The notes beneath the pieces were generated by a model, which was not told the DNA's origin, made no database searches, and worked only from the letters and a program-made list of their open reading frames with translations. A program made the translations under genes and the position numbers. This document shows, one piece after another, positions 1-11,702 of a stretch of 64,000 nt of DNA; the stretch's first letter is position 1; every line of letters starts with the position of its first letter. Source of the DNA: Afipia sp. Root123D2 (GTDB taxonomy: Bacteria > Pseudomonadota > Alphaproteobacteria > Rhizobiales > Xanthobacteraceae); contig NZ_LMDP01000002.1 in NCBI RefSeq assembly GCF_001425835.1, forward strand, positions 62,001-126,000, read 5' to 3'.

Positions 1-30
1 CTTACCACTTACAAAGGTTTCGCTTTTCAC

Positions 31-714
31 ATGGCTAAAAAGGCTGAGATTGCCCTTCCCCCCGAGTCGCAGGCGGACACGGCACACCGACGACTCGAGG
101 AGATGATCGTTACGTTGCAACTGCCGCCCGGCAGCCATTGGTCCGAAGAAGGTCTGGCTGAGAAGATCGGTATTGGCCGCACGCCGGTTCGCGAGGCGGT
201 CAAGCGCCTGCAGGCGGATTACCTCGTCAGCATATTGCCGCGGCATGGGCTGATGATCACGGAGATCAAAACCCATGAACAATTGCTGGTGATCGAATTC
301 CGGCGTGAGCTTGAGGCGTTCATTTCGACCCGCGCCGCTCGCCGCATCATGTCTGCGGACCGCGAGCGTCTGCTCGCCATGGCCGACGAAATCGAGGCCG
401 CCGGCGAGCAAGGCAATCTGGAAAAATATCTTCGCGAAGTCTTCAAGGCGAACAATTTGATCGCGAAAGCAGCTGGAAACCCGTTTGCGGCACGATCGAT
501 CTCGCCGCTTCATGCGATGTCGCGGCGCTTCTACTACCGTTATGAGTCAGATTTGCAGAATCTCGGCGCGATGGGCCACCTTCACGCAGAACGCGCGCGG
601 GCCGTTGCGCGGCAGGATGAGAAGAAAGCCCTCTCGAATGTCCTTGCCCTGATGGACCAGATCGAAGCCTATACCCGAAGGATATTCGAAGTCAGCGTAG
701 GCTCGACCCCCTAA
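31..714 (+). CDS. GntR-family (FCD) transcriptional regulator
   Basis: Predicted cytoplasmic DNA-binding regulator of the FadR/FCD branch of GntR. A winged helix fills about residues 15-80, with the recognition segment IGRTPVREAVKRL at 48-60. The remainder (about 85-220) is helical, as expected for an FCD effector domain. The usual D-x3-F-H metal-ligand pair is not seen; the matching stretch reads LREVFKANN (134-142), so ligand binding may differ from the canonical metal-dependent mode. The gene converges on a minus-strand CoA-metabolism operon ending 55 bases away, which makes that operon a reasonable target. The reading frame is open to base 1 with no earlier ATG, GTG or TTG, and ATG 31 has only a distant AAAGG, so the true start could lie outside the window. 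Confidence 0.85.
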   Translation: MAKKAEIALPPESQADTAHRRLEEMIVTLQLPPGSHWSEEGLAEKIGIGRTPVREAVKRLQADYLVSILPRHGLMITEIKTHEQLLVIEFRRELEAFISTRAARRIMSADRERLLAMADEIEAAGEQGNLEKYLREVFKANNLIAKAAGNPFAARSISPLHAMSRRFYYRYESDLQNLGAMGHLHAERARAVARQDEKKALSNVLALMDQIEAYTRRIFEVSVGSTP

Positions 715-732
715 GCGGAGTCCGCAGGTTCA

Positions 733-757
733 GGCGGCATTCCAGCCGGCTGCCGCC
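733..757. terminator. Weak hairpin between convergent genes
   Basis: GGCGGCA (733-739) pairs with TGCCGCC (751-757) across an 11-base loop, between the convergent GntR gene and the CoA-transferase gene. There is no T-tract on either side, so it is at best a weak bidirectional terminator. Confidence 0.3.
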
Positions 758-769
758 ATCACCTGGCCT

Positions 770-2359
770 TCATCCAGCCTTGGCCTGTAGCGGCCGTTCG
801 ATAAAGAACTGCGCGTCCATCATTTTCAGATCGTCCGCCACCTTCCAGGGCGCAAACTCCATCTGATCGAGAACATCGCGGCGGACGTCAATTCCCGGCG
901 CGACTTCTGTCAAAATCAATCCTTCCGGAGCCACCTCGAAAACCGCACGTTCGGTAATCACCTGCGCGGTCTGCCCGCGCTTCACGCCGCCGATCACCGA
1001 ATACGTGATGTGCTCCACCTGCGTGGTGAACTTGCGCACCTTGCCTTCCTTCACAATCCGCAGCTTTCCGCCTTCAAAGCTCACTTCAAGCCCACCGGTG
1101 GTGAAGGTGCCAGTGAACACCAGCCGCGTCGCACTCTCCGCGATATCTATGAAGCCACCGGCACCGGGGTTAGCGACACCGAACTTGGAGACGTTGACCA
1201 CTCCGCGCTGATCGAACTGTGCGAAAGCAAGTGCCGCGAAGCGGCACAATCCGCCATCGATCACGTCGAACTGGCTGACCCCGTCGAGAATGGCGTCAGG
1301 GTTCAGGTTGGCCGAGAACTGCCAGCCCGACATGACGATGCCGCCGTACGAACCATGTTCAGTGGTGAACCAGTAATCTTTCAGGCCATCGCCTTCGAAG
1401 ATGCCCTGCTCCGCCATGACCAGAGGAACGTCGGCCGCGGCGCCGAAACCGAAGATCGAAAGCTCTCGCTTATGAACCTCCTTCGCAGCCCGAAGGGCCA
1501 CGACCTTGTCGGCCGTCAGCGGAATCGGCGGAAGCTGAGACAACGGCTTTCGCTTCCCGCCAAAAAAAGCAGCATCGAATGCGACGTCGGTCGTCATCAT
1601 CATGGCAGGATCGACCACCACTGCATCGACCAGCACACCCGGAATACGGACCTCTGACGCAGGCCGTGCGCCATACGGCACGGACCGACGCACCTGCGCA
1701 ATCACACGGCCGCCGTGCGCTTTCGCCGCCAGCGCCAGCGCGATGTTGGAAGACACCAGCGCTTCGTTCTCGAATGACAGATTTCCGAATTCGTCGGACG
1801 ATGAAGCGTAGATAAAGACGGTGTCCAGCTTCCACGACGGATAGAACAGATACGGCCGGCCTTCAAAATCGATCTTGCGGACGAGATCGTCGTGCGCCTT
1901 CTCGGTAAACCGGCCGCCGCCGTTTTCGGGATCAATGTAAGTGCCGAGCCCAATATGGGTCATATAACCGGGGCTGCGCCGCGCCACCTCGCGAAGCCAG
2001 TGCATGGTCGCTCCGATTGGCCACGAATAGGCTTCGATCTTGTTCTCACGGATCAGCCGCATCAGTTCCGGGCGCTTGCCGGTCACCGGATCCACCGGAT
2101 TGATATAGGATCCGCCGACGATACGCTTCATCAGGCCTTCTTGCGCGACGTGATCCATGCCCTTGATGCCCTGGGCATCGCCGGTCCCGACCGGAAAGTA
2201 GAACGTCAGATTCTTCGGACTCTGGCTGTGACGAAACCGGTCGCCCAGCGCCTTGAGCAGGGCGTCCGGCGTGACCCACCCGATCACACCAACGCAACCG
2301 ACTGTGGACCCGTCCTGTATTGAAGCGACCGCAGTCGCAGCATCGACGATCTTGCTCAC
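770..2359 (-). CDS. Acyl-CoA:carboxylate CoA transferase, fused family I (YdiF/Pct-like)
   Basis: Predicted cytosolic family I CoA transferase with the alpha and beta halves in one 529-residue chain, the length typical of propionate/acetate CoA transferases of the YdiF/Pct type. These enzymes move CoA between acyl-CoA and a free acid through a glutamyl-CoA thioester. The segment TTEHGSYGG (332-340) matches the catalytic-glutamate motif, placing the nucleophile at E334. The start is GTG at 2359, overlapping the TGA of the upstream crotonase gene (GTGA), so the two are translationally coupled. It is the last gene of the operon running from the FAD oxidoreductase. It probably loads or unloads CoA on an acid of that pathway; the actual substrate cannot be told from sequence. 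Confidence 0.88.
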   Translation of the reverse strand: MSKIVDAATAVASIQDGSTVGCVGVIGWVTPDALLKALGDRFRHSQSPKNLTFYFPVGTGDAQGIKGMDHVAQEGLMKRIVGGSYINPVDPVTGKRPELMRLIRENKIEAYSWPIGATMHWLREVARRSPGYMTHIGLGTYIDPENGGGRFTEKAHDDLVRKIDFEGRPYLFYPSWKLDTVFIYASSSDEFGNLSFENEALVSSNIALALAAKAHGGRVIAQVRRSVPYGARPASEVRIPGVLVDAVVVDPAMMMTTDVAFDAAFFGGKRKPLSQLPPIPLTADKVVALRAAKEVHKRELSIFGFGAAADVPLVMAEQGIFEGDGLKDYWFTTEHGSYGGIVMSGWQFSANLNPDAILDGVSQFDVIDGGLCRFAALAFAQFDQRGVVNVSKFGVANPGAGGFIDIAESATRLVFTGTFTTGGLEVSFEGGKLRIVKEGKVRKFTTQVEHITYSVIGGVKRGQTAQVITERAVFEVAPEGLILTEVAPGIDVRRDVLDQMEFAPWKVADDLKMMDAQFFIERPLQAKAG

Positions 2360-3099
2360 GATTTCACCGTAAAACGTTCGAAGGTTTGGCGAGAACTCGG
2401 CGTCTCGCAGTTCAATGCAAATTCCCGGGTTGCGACTTCGTCGAGACGCTCCGCATCGGCCATCACGAAGGGCTCGAAGAAGCGCTTGGTGGACGCGATC
2501 GCTTCTCGCGGGACCGCAGCCAAACCGTTGGCGACATCCACTGCGTGGCCGAGCGCCGCGCCCGGCTCGGTCACGTCATCGACCAACCCGATCCGCGCTG
2601 CCTCGACCGCATCGATCGGCGCCGCTCCCCATGTCAGTCGGCGCGCGCGCACCGGACCAACACGCATCAGCAATGCGGTCAATCCCCAGGGCGGCAGCCA
2701 GCCGTTCGGCGCCTCGGGCAAATGCCAGCGCGCATTCGACGCGCTCACCACGATGTCGCAGGACGCCGCCAAAATGAACCCGCCGCCGAGCGCATAGCCT
2801 TCGACCGCTGCGATCACAGGCTTGGCGCGATAACCGATGGCCCGCGCGAAAGCCGCCGTGTCCGATTCATGCTTGCACATTTCGGCGATCGACAGGCCCG
2901 CAAGCTCCTTCAGATCGCTGCCCGCGCAGAAGGCTGGCGGCGCGCCTGTCAGCACCACGGCACTGATGGCATCGTTGCGCTCGGCGTCCGCCAATGCTGC
3001 GCCGAGATCGTGCATCAACTGAGACCCCAGCGCGTTGCGGCGCTCGGGGCGGTTGATGGTGACGACAGCGACCGCGCCCTTGATGTCAGACTGGATCAT
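2356..3099 (-). CDS. Crotonase-superfamily protein (enoyl-CoA hydratase/isomerase-like)
   Basis: A 247-residue crotonase-fold protein, predicted to act on an acyl-CoA in the cytosol. The two oxyanion-hole segments are visible: CAGSDLKE around residue 58-65 and GYALGGG at 101-107. The second hydratase glutamate is kept in LPEAPNG (E129), but the position corresponding to the other catalytic glutamate (GGGCELA in classical hydratases) reads GGGFILA, with Ile at 109. Classical hydratases use both glutamates, so isomerase, decarboxylase or another crotonase activity is as likely as hydration. It sits between the FAD oxidoreductase (16 bases upstream) and the CoA transferase (overlapping), as the middle gene of a three-gene operon. 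Confidence 0.85.
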   Translation of the reverse strand: MIQSDIKGAVAVVTINRPERRNALGSQLMHDLGAALADAERNDAISAVVLTGAPPAFCAGSDLKELAGLSIAEMCKHESDTAAFARAIGYRAKPVIAAVEGYALGGGFILAASCDIVVSASNARWHLPEAPNGWLPPWGLTALLMRVGPVRARRLTWGAAPIDAVEAARIGLVDDVTEPGAALGHAVDVANGLAAVPREAIASTKRFFEPFVMADAERLDEVATREFALNCETPSSRQTFERFTVKS

Positions 3100-3114
3100 T
3101 GACGAGTGTCCTTA

Positions 3115-4440
3115 TCAGCCGATACGGGCGCCATCGGCGTTGACGGCGGCCCTGACGTCCCGGCCATCGATGTCGCGCGGCGCGATGTTGTTGCGAACGG
3201 CCATGACGGCGGCGTGGCCGATGGCATGGCCGTAGGCGAAGCATTGTGCCGTGACGCGCGCGGATGCGACTGCCTCATGCTCCGCTGACAGACAGCGACC
3301 GGCGACAAGAAGCCCTTCCCCGCGCTCGGGAACGAAGCAACCGTAAGGAACTTCGTAATAATCATTGAGGAGCCATTCGACCTTGGGCTTCTCACCGGCG
3401 TGCAACTCGATCGGCCACGGCGAAACCGCAATGCCATCGGCAAACTTGGTGCCTTGCACGACATCGGAATTCGTCAGCCGCTTGACGCCGGAAACCTGTC
3501 GGGTCTGCCGTACGCCGACCTGAACCCCGGTATCGTTGAGGAACGCATTCTCGCATCCCACCAGATTATCGTGGAAGAAACGGGCATATTCCCGCGCCTG
3601 AAGCCGTCCCTCGATTTCGGCGTCGGTGAAATCCTGGTGGAACAGCGTATTGAGTTCGCGCCCATCGGGCCCGATCACACGCGTGCAATTGCAGAGGAGT
3701 TCGTTCGGCCGCGTGGTCGCAAACAGCCAGATTTTCGCGCGCGGCAGCTTGTAGTCGCCGGCATTGTGCTTGGCGCGAATCATGGCGGAGATTTTTTCCG
3801 GCATAATGGTATCGGTGCCGTATTCAGCGGTGAAGCGCTCAACATCGACGCCCATCATCCGGAAGATCATGGTGGGGTTCTGAACCTTGCCGTCGTCGCC
3901 GACAAAATTCGGCAGACCGGCCATCGCGACGACATCAGCATCGCCGCTGGCGTCGATCACGATCTTGGCGCGCGCGTCGACCGGCCCCTGCTTGGTCCAG
4001 ATACCCAGCCCTTCGATCTTGTCGCCGTTCATGTGGACATCGTTGGCGACCGCGTGGAAAACGATACGGACACCGGCCTCGCGCAGCATGGCATCGGCGG
4101 CTTCGCGCCACACGAGCGGATCGTGAACACGCGCCCAGGTCTTGCCGTAGAGCACCGGATCGGCGAGCCCGCCCATCGCTTCCAGCCTGCGGCAGAACTC
4201 GTCGGCAAAGCCGAACACAACCTGCTTCGGTCCGGCGGCTGTGTTGTTCGTTGCCTCATAGAGACCGCAAACGGTGCCGGACAGCCCGGCCACCGCTCCG
4301 CCACCGCAAAATCCATAGCGTTCGACGAGCGTGACGCTCAATCCCTGACGGGCAGCGGCAATCGCAGCCGCGACGCCGGCAGCACCTCCGCCAACGACCA
4401 GCACATCGCTATCGATGCGAGTGGAACTGCGCGTATCCAA
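3115..4440 (-). CDS. FAD-dependent oxidoreductase
   Basis: A 441-residue flavoprotein of the group annotated as FAD-dependent oxidoreductase (PF12831-like). The N-terminal dinucleotide-binding motif VVGGGAAGVAAA (residues 15-26) is followed by an acidic ribose-binding residue in LVERYGFCGGG. A C-terminal FAD segment, LLVAGRCLSAEHEA, is also present. No signal peptide or membrane segment is seen. The start is inferred as TTG at 4440: the nucleotide-binding motif begins 14 residues later, no ATG lies between, and AGGGG precedes it at suitable spacing. It is first in an operon with the crotonase and CoA transferase, downstream of an operator-like region (4455-4485) and of the terminator that ends the carboxylase gene. 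The substrate is unknown. Confidence 0.85.
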   Translation of the reverse strand: MDTRSSTRIDSDVLVVGGGAAGVAAAIAAARQGLSVTLVERYGFCGGGAVAGLSGTVCGLYEATNNTAAGPKQVVFGFADEFCRRLEAMGGLADPVLYGKTWARVHDPLVWREAADAMLREAGVRIVFHAVANDVHMNGDKIEGLGIWTKQGPVDARAKIVIDASGDADVVAMAGLPNFVGDDGKVQNPTMIFRMMGVDVERFTAEYGTDTIMPEKISAMIRAKHNAGDYKLPRAKIWLFATTRPNELLCNCTRVIGPDGRELNTLFHQDFTDAEIEGRLQAREYARFFHDNLVGCENAFLNDTGVQVGVRQTRQVSGVKRLTNSDVVQGTKFADGIAVSPWPIELHAGEKPKVEWLLNDYYEVPYGCFVPERGEGLLVAGRCLSAEHEAVASARVTAQCFAYGHAIGHAAVMAVRNNIAPRDIDGRDVRAAVNADGARIG

Positions 4441-4454
4441 AGGTTGCCCCTATT

Positions 4455-4485
4455 AGTATTTCACTGGTGTACTACAAGTATTTCA
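4455..4485. promoter_or_regulatory. Operator-like region: direct repeats flanking a TGTA-N-TACA-like core
   Basis: The 9-mer AGTATTTCA occurs at 4455-4463 and again at 4477-4485, exactly 22 bases apart (two helical turns). Between them is TGTACTACA (4468-4476), a TGT-N3-ACA dyad resembling FCD-type GntR operators. It lies 15-45 bases upstream of the FAD oxidoreductase start. The GntR regulators at 31 or 15768 are candidate binders. No convincing -35/-10 pair was identified. Confidence 0.45.
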
Positions 4486-4600
4486 AATAATCCGGCATTG
4501 CAAGCACCCGACCTACGAAAAATCCGCAGACCTGGCTCCCGGACCGATGTGGAAGATTTAGTGCGCTGCGCCATCCGGCTGCGGTGCCGTGATCGACGGC

Positions 4601-4635
4601 AAACAAAAATGGTGGGCACGCTGTGCCCACCATTT
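4601..4635 (-). terminator. Intrinsic terminator of the carboxylase transcript
   Basis: AAATGGTGGGCAC (4607-4619) and GTGCCCACCATTT (4623-4635) form a perfect 13-bp stem with a 3-base loop. On the minus strand the hairpin runs into TTTTTGTTT. It begins 27 bases after the carboxylase stop codon and separates that gene from the FAD oxidoreductase operon. Confidence 0.9.
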
Positions 4636-4661
4636 GCTTCAACCGTTATCGATGTTCTGTT

Positions 4662-7982
<3,321 letters not shown>

Positions 7983-8073
7983 CGTTTCTTTCCGTTAAAA
8001 CGCACACGACAGCACGTGAATTCGGAAACGGCCGCACCAATGCTGCCATTTCCGACAAGACAGATGGACCGGA

Positions 8074-9786
8074 TCAGGATGCCGACACGTTCAGCTCCTG
8101 CTTCTTGACCTTGCCTGTCGCGGTCATCGGCAACGCTTCGATAATTCTGATCTCCGGCACCTTATAGACAGCCATCCGCTCCTTGCACCACGCCTGAATT
8201 TCCTCCGGCGTGGTCATGCCTCTTGCCTCGGGCTTGAGCTGGATGAAGGCGACCGGGACCTGTCCCTTGTCAGCATCCTCGCGCCCGACGACGCCGGAGC
8301 CCAAAACTGCGGGATGCTGACCAAGCAATGCCTCGATCTCGGGCGGGAATACACTCATGCCCTTGACCTTGAGCATTTCCTTGCGGCGGCCGAGAAAATG
8401 GAGAAAGCCATCGCTATCGATCAAACCGATATCGCCGGTTCGCAGCCAGCCATCGACCAGCGACTCAGCCGTCGCTTCGGGCTTGTTCCAGTAGCTTTTC
8501 AGAAGCGACGGCGTCCGCACACGGATCTCGCCCTCGCCGCCGATCGGAATCAAATCACCTGTCTCGAAATCCGTGATCTTGAATTCCGCGCCCGGCACCG
8601 GCAGTCCGACGAAAATCGGTTGCGACGTCAGGTCGAAATCGTTGTCCTGAAAACCGGTGGTGAAGGTGTTGGAGGTGTGGGTTTCGGTCATGCCCCACGA
8701 ACTTTCGGCGAGAATGGTGCCGGTCAGCTCCTTCCAGCGGCGCCGATATTCAGGATTGAGCTTCTTGACGAAGGACACCACGCGGATCTGCTTAAGCGAC
8801 GAGAGGTTGAATTCCTTGAACCGAGGATGGTCCATCAATTCCACAGCGCCATCGACCGGCATCGCTGTGATGGTCACCTTGTATTCGTCGATCGCCGCAA
8901 GCGCGCTCATCGGGTCCCAGCGCGCCAGCAACACCAGCGTGGCCCCGGCGAACAGCGGAAAGATCAGGCCGAAATTCTCGCCCGCGATCCAGAATTCCGG
9001 AAAGAACGACAAGAATACGCTCTTTGAATCGGTATTGAGCGCAATGCCGTAGTTCGCCGCCGCAGTGTAGACCATGTCGCCTTGGGTATGAACACAGCCC
9101 TTGGGCATGCCCGTGGTGCCGCCGGTGTAGTTGAGCGCGGCAATGTCATCGAGACCGGCGGGCGGCTGCGGCCCCACCTCTCCCATTGCAGCCAGCGCCG
9201 GCAACAGATCGGTTGCGCCGGGAATGGCAATGCGCGGTGACTTAACCGAGTCCGGGACCGGAATGGCGGGCTTGGCCGGAAGAACATCGGCGAAGCTGGT
9301 GACAATAATTTCCCGCAGCTTCGTTTCACCCTTCACCTGGCGGACCGTCTCGATCAACTGGTCGAGCGCGACGATCACCTCGGCATCGGTATCGTTCAGT
9401 TCGTAAGAAAGTTCGAACGCGCGCGACAGCGGGCTGACCGGAACGTGAATCGCACCGAGCTTCAGGATTCCGAAAAAGACGATATGAAATTGCGGACAAT
9501 TGGGAAGGAACACCGCAACCCGATCGCCCTTGCGTACACCCTTCTTCGACAGGAGCGCGGCAAAACGATCGCTCTGCCGGTCGAGATCGGCATAGCTCAG
9601 AACATGCCCATAGAAAATCACTGCCGGATGCTCGGGCTGCACTCTGGCCCACGCCCGCAAATACTCGCTCAGCGCGATCTCGCCGTGCGGATATTGCGGC
9701 GTGCGCGGCGTGCCCTTGGGCCATGCCTTGCTCCACAGCGCATGAAGCTGCTCCATGTAGTCTTTTTCGTTCAAGCGGGTCGCCAT
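8074..9786 (-). CDS. AMP-forming acyl-CoA synthetase/ligase
   Basis: A 570-residue member of the ANL (AMP-dependent synthetase/ligase) superfamily, predicted to activate a carboxylic acid to its CoA thioester with ATP. The phosphate-binding loop reads YTGGTTGMPKG (220-230). The A5 motif SSWGMTETHT, the hinge and A8 region LRTGDIGLID...KVKGMSVFPPEIE, and the C-terminal catalytic lysine motif TATGKVKKQEL are all present, so it appears catalytically intact. No signal peptide. A Shine-Dalgarno-like AAGGAAA precedes ATG 9786. It sits between the ABC permease genes and the carboxylase gene on the same strand, which links solute import to CoA activation and carboxylation. The acid substrate is unknown. 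Confidence 0.9.
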   Translation of the reverse strand: MATRLNEKDYMEQLHALWSKAWPKGTPRTPQYPHGEIALSEYLRAWARVQPEHPAVIFYGHVLSYADLDRQSDRFAALLSKKGVRKGDRVAVFLPNCPQFHIVFFGILKLGAIHVPVSPLSRAFELSYELNDTDAEVIVALDQLIETVRQVKGETKLREIIVTSFADVLPAKPAIPVPDSVKSPRIAIPGATDLLPALAAMGEVGPQPPAGLDDIAALNYTGGTTGMPKGCVHTQGDMVYTAAANYGIALNTDSKSVFLSFFPEFWIAGENFGLIFPLFAGATLVLLARWDPMSALAAIDEYKVTITAMPVDGAVELMDHPRFKEFNLSSLKQIRVVSFVKKLNPEYRRRWKELTGTILAESSWGMTETHTSNTFTTGFQDNDFDLTSQPIFVGLPVPGAEFKITDFETGDLIPIGGEGEIRVRTPSLLKSYWNKPEATAESLVDGWLRTGDIGLIDSDGFLHFLGRRKEMLKVKGMSVFPPEIEALLGQHPAVLGSGVVGREDADKGQVPVAFIQLKPEARGMTTPEEIQAWCKERMAVYKVPEIRIIEALPMTATGKVKKQELNVSAS

Positions 9787-9803
9787 GTCTTTTTCCTTGT
9801 TGC

Positions 9804-10679
9804 TTAGCGGCGTCTCATCGTCGGATCGAGCGCGACACGCAGCGATTCACCGAGCGTGTTGAACGCCAGCGCGGTGAACAAAATTGCCAGCCCCGGCGGA
9901 TACATCTGCTCGGGCGCTATCTCCATATTCTGATAGGCGCGCGCGAGCATCGCGCCCCAGCTCGCATTCGGCGGCTGGATGCCTAGGCCGAGGAAGCTCA
10001 GGCTTGCTTCGGCAAGAAGCGCTCCGGCCAACAGGAGGGTCACCTGCACGATGACCGGCTGAATGGTGTTCGGCAAAATATGACGCCACAAGATGCGGCC
10101 GGTCGAAACTCCGAAACATCGCGCGGCATCGACATAGAGTTCATGACGCACAACCAGCGTCCGCGCCCGCACCAGCCGCGCCAGTTGCGGAGCGAATACG
10201 ATGCCGACCGAAATCATGCCGTTGGTCAGGCCGATTCCGAGCGCGCCGGTCACGGCAATGGCGAGAACAATGGCGGGGAACGATAGAAAACTGTCGATGA
10301 CCCGGCTGATGGCCTCATCGACCCAGCCGCCCATGTAGCCGGCCAACAGGCCGACCGGAACACCAATCAGAATGGCGATGGCGACCGCAAGGAAGCTCGC
10401 GTAGAGAGAGGCCATCCCGCCATAGATCAGCCGGCTCAGGGTGTCGCGGCCAAGATCATCGGCGCCGAGCCAATGCGCTGCCGACATCGGCGCCAACGTC
10501 GCATCGAAATCCTGCCCGATCGGCGAATAGGGTGATATCCACGGCGCCAAAATCGAGATCACGATCAGCGCCGATAGGAACGAGAGGCTCAACGCGCCGC
10601 GCAGATCGGAGCGAAACCAGCGCCAGAACTTCGTCTGCCACCCTATTCTCCGGCCGTGAACAATCGTCGCATCTGTCAT
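9804..10679 (-). CDS. Peptide/nickel-type ABC transporter permease (DppC-like)
   Basis: Inner-membrane permease of the dipeptide/oligopeptide/nickel importer class, about 291 residues. An N-terminal membrane segment (SLSFLSALIVISILAPWISP) is followed by the OppC-type N-terminal region, then five or so transmembrane helices. The EAA-loop signature DAARCFGVSTGRILWRHILP, which contacts the ATPases, is clear. A start at 10727 is possible, but ATG 10679 is preferred: it lies one base after the dppB-like stop, is preceded by GAGGA, and avoids a 47-base overlap. With the DppB-like partner it forms the translocation channel of the importer encoded at 9804-15365. Confidence 0.92.
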   Translation of the reverse strand: MTDATIVHGRRIGWQTKFWRWFRSDLRGALSLSFLSALIVISILAPWISPYSPIGQDFDATLAPMSAAHWLGADDLGRDTLSRLIYGGMASLYASFLAVAIAILIGVPVGLLAGYMGGWVDEAISRVIDSFLSFPAIVLAIAVTGALGIGLTNGMISVGIVFAPQLARLVRARTLVVRHELYVDAARCFGVSTGRILWRHILPNTIQPVIVQVTLLLAGALLAEASLSFLGLGIQPPNASWGAMLARAYQNMEIAPEQMYPPGLAILFTALAFNTLGESLRVALDPTMRRR

Positions 10680-10680
10680 G

Positions 10681-11634
10681 TCACGCAATCCTCGGATCGA
10701 GCACGCTGTAGAGGACGTCGGTGACAAGGTTGAGCGTGACGACGATCAGCACCATCGAGAAAACGACTCCCTGTACGACAGGAAAATCGCGGTGGATCGC
10801 GCCGTTGACGATCAGGCTTCCCATACCGGGGATGGCGAACACCGCCTCGACCACCACAGTCGCGGCGAGCATCCGGTTAGCGAGAAGGCTGATCACGGTC
10901 AGCAGGTTGACACTGACGTTCTTCAATCCATGCCGCCACAGGATCGAAGACGGCGATAATCCTTTGGCATGAAGGGTGCGAACCTGCTGCGATGACAGGA
11001 TCTCCACCAGCGATGATCGCAACTGCCGGGCGACCTCGGCGATGCCGCCCGAGGCAAGCGCACATGCCGGCAGAATCGCGTGACTGAGCGCTCCCCAAGG
11101 ATCCTCCGTTAGCGGCACCGCTCCCGTGGCAGGCAACCAATTGAGGGTGAGGGAAAAGAACGCCACCATCAGCATTCCGAGCCAGAAATTCGGCACGGCG
11201 ACTCCGAGCGATGCAATCGCCATGACAAAGCCGTCGAGCCAGGATCCCGGCTTGCTCGCCGCGGCAATGCCCAGCGGAATGCCGATAACGAGCGCCATGA
11301 TCATGGCCAGCGCAACAATCAGCAATGTGTGAGGCAGGCAGCGAGCGATCGATGTAATAACCGGCTCGCTGGACACCAGCGATGCTGACAGATCGCCGTG
11401 AATAGCCTTCCACAGCCATGAGCCGTACTGAACCAGAAACGACCGGTCGAGACCGTAGATATGGCGGATTTCTGCAATACGCTCGTCCGATGCGTTGTCT
11501 CCAGCGAGCGTGACCGCGACATCGCCGGGGACCAGCTTGAGCAAGCCGAAGACGATGAAGGTCGCCAGCACGATCACCGGGATCGACTGAAACAGCCGGC
11601 GTGAAATCACTTTGCGCTTGGATGCCAGAGACAT
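10681..11634 (-). CDS. Peptide/nickel-type ABC transporter permease (DppB-like)
   Basis: Inner-membrane permease of about 317 residues, partner of the DppC-like protein. The N-terminal helix (LFQSIPVIVLATFIVFGLLKLVPGD) is typical of DppB/OppB, as is the early motif DEIRHIYGLD-like region (RIAEIRHIYGLDRSFLVQYG). The EAA loop is visible in VRTLHAKGLSPSSILWRHGL. An in-frame ATG at 11676 lies inside a strong hairpin and adds 14 non-homologous-looking residues, so ATG 11634 is taken as the start although its ribosome-binding site is weak. It directly follows the binding-protein gene on the minus strand, separated by the hairpin at 11667-11694. Confidence 0.9.
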   Translation of the reverse strand: MSLASKRKVISRRLFQSIPVIVLATFIVFGLLKLVPGDVAVTLAGDNASDERIAEIRHIYGLDRSFLVQYGSWLWKAIHGDLSASLVSSEPVITSIARCLPHTLLIVALAMIMALVIGIPLGIAAASKPGSWLDGFVMAIASLGVAVPNFWLGMLMVAFFSLTLNWLPATGAVPLTEDPWGALSHAILPACALASGGIAEVARQLRSSLVEILSSQQVRTLHAKGLSPSSILWRHGLKNVSVNLLTVISLLANRMLAATVVVEAVFAIPGMGSLIVNGAIHRDFPVVQGVVFSMVLIVVTLNLVTDVLYSVLDPRIA

Positions 11635-11666
11635 GGGGCGAACACCGTCGGGAGAAATTGCGAGAG

Positions 11667-11694
11667 CCGGCGCCATCGCGAACGATGGCGCCGG
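11667..11694 (-). other. Intercistronic hairpin after the ABC binding-protein gene
   Basis: CCGGCGCCATCG (667-678 of 11 kb) pairs perfectly with CGATGGCGCCGG (11683-11694) around a 4-base loop. It starts 8 bases after the binding-protein stop codon. In the transcribed minus strand no U-tract follows, so complete termination is unlikely. Such structures commonly protect the 3' end of a binding-protein message or reduce read-through into permease genes. The plus strand would show a T-run, but no plus-strand gene precedes it. Confidence 0.7.
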
Positions 11695-11702
11695 ATTTTT
11701 TC

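Noticed and set aside
11667-11702. Hairpin plus T-run reading as a plus-strand intrinsic terminator
   Set aside because: No plus-strand gene ends there; for the minus-strand operon the T-run lies on the wrong side of the stem.
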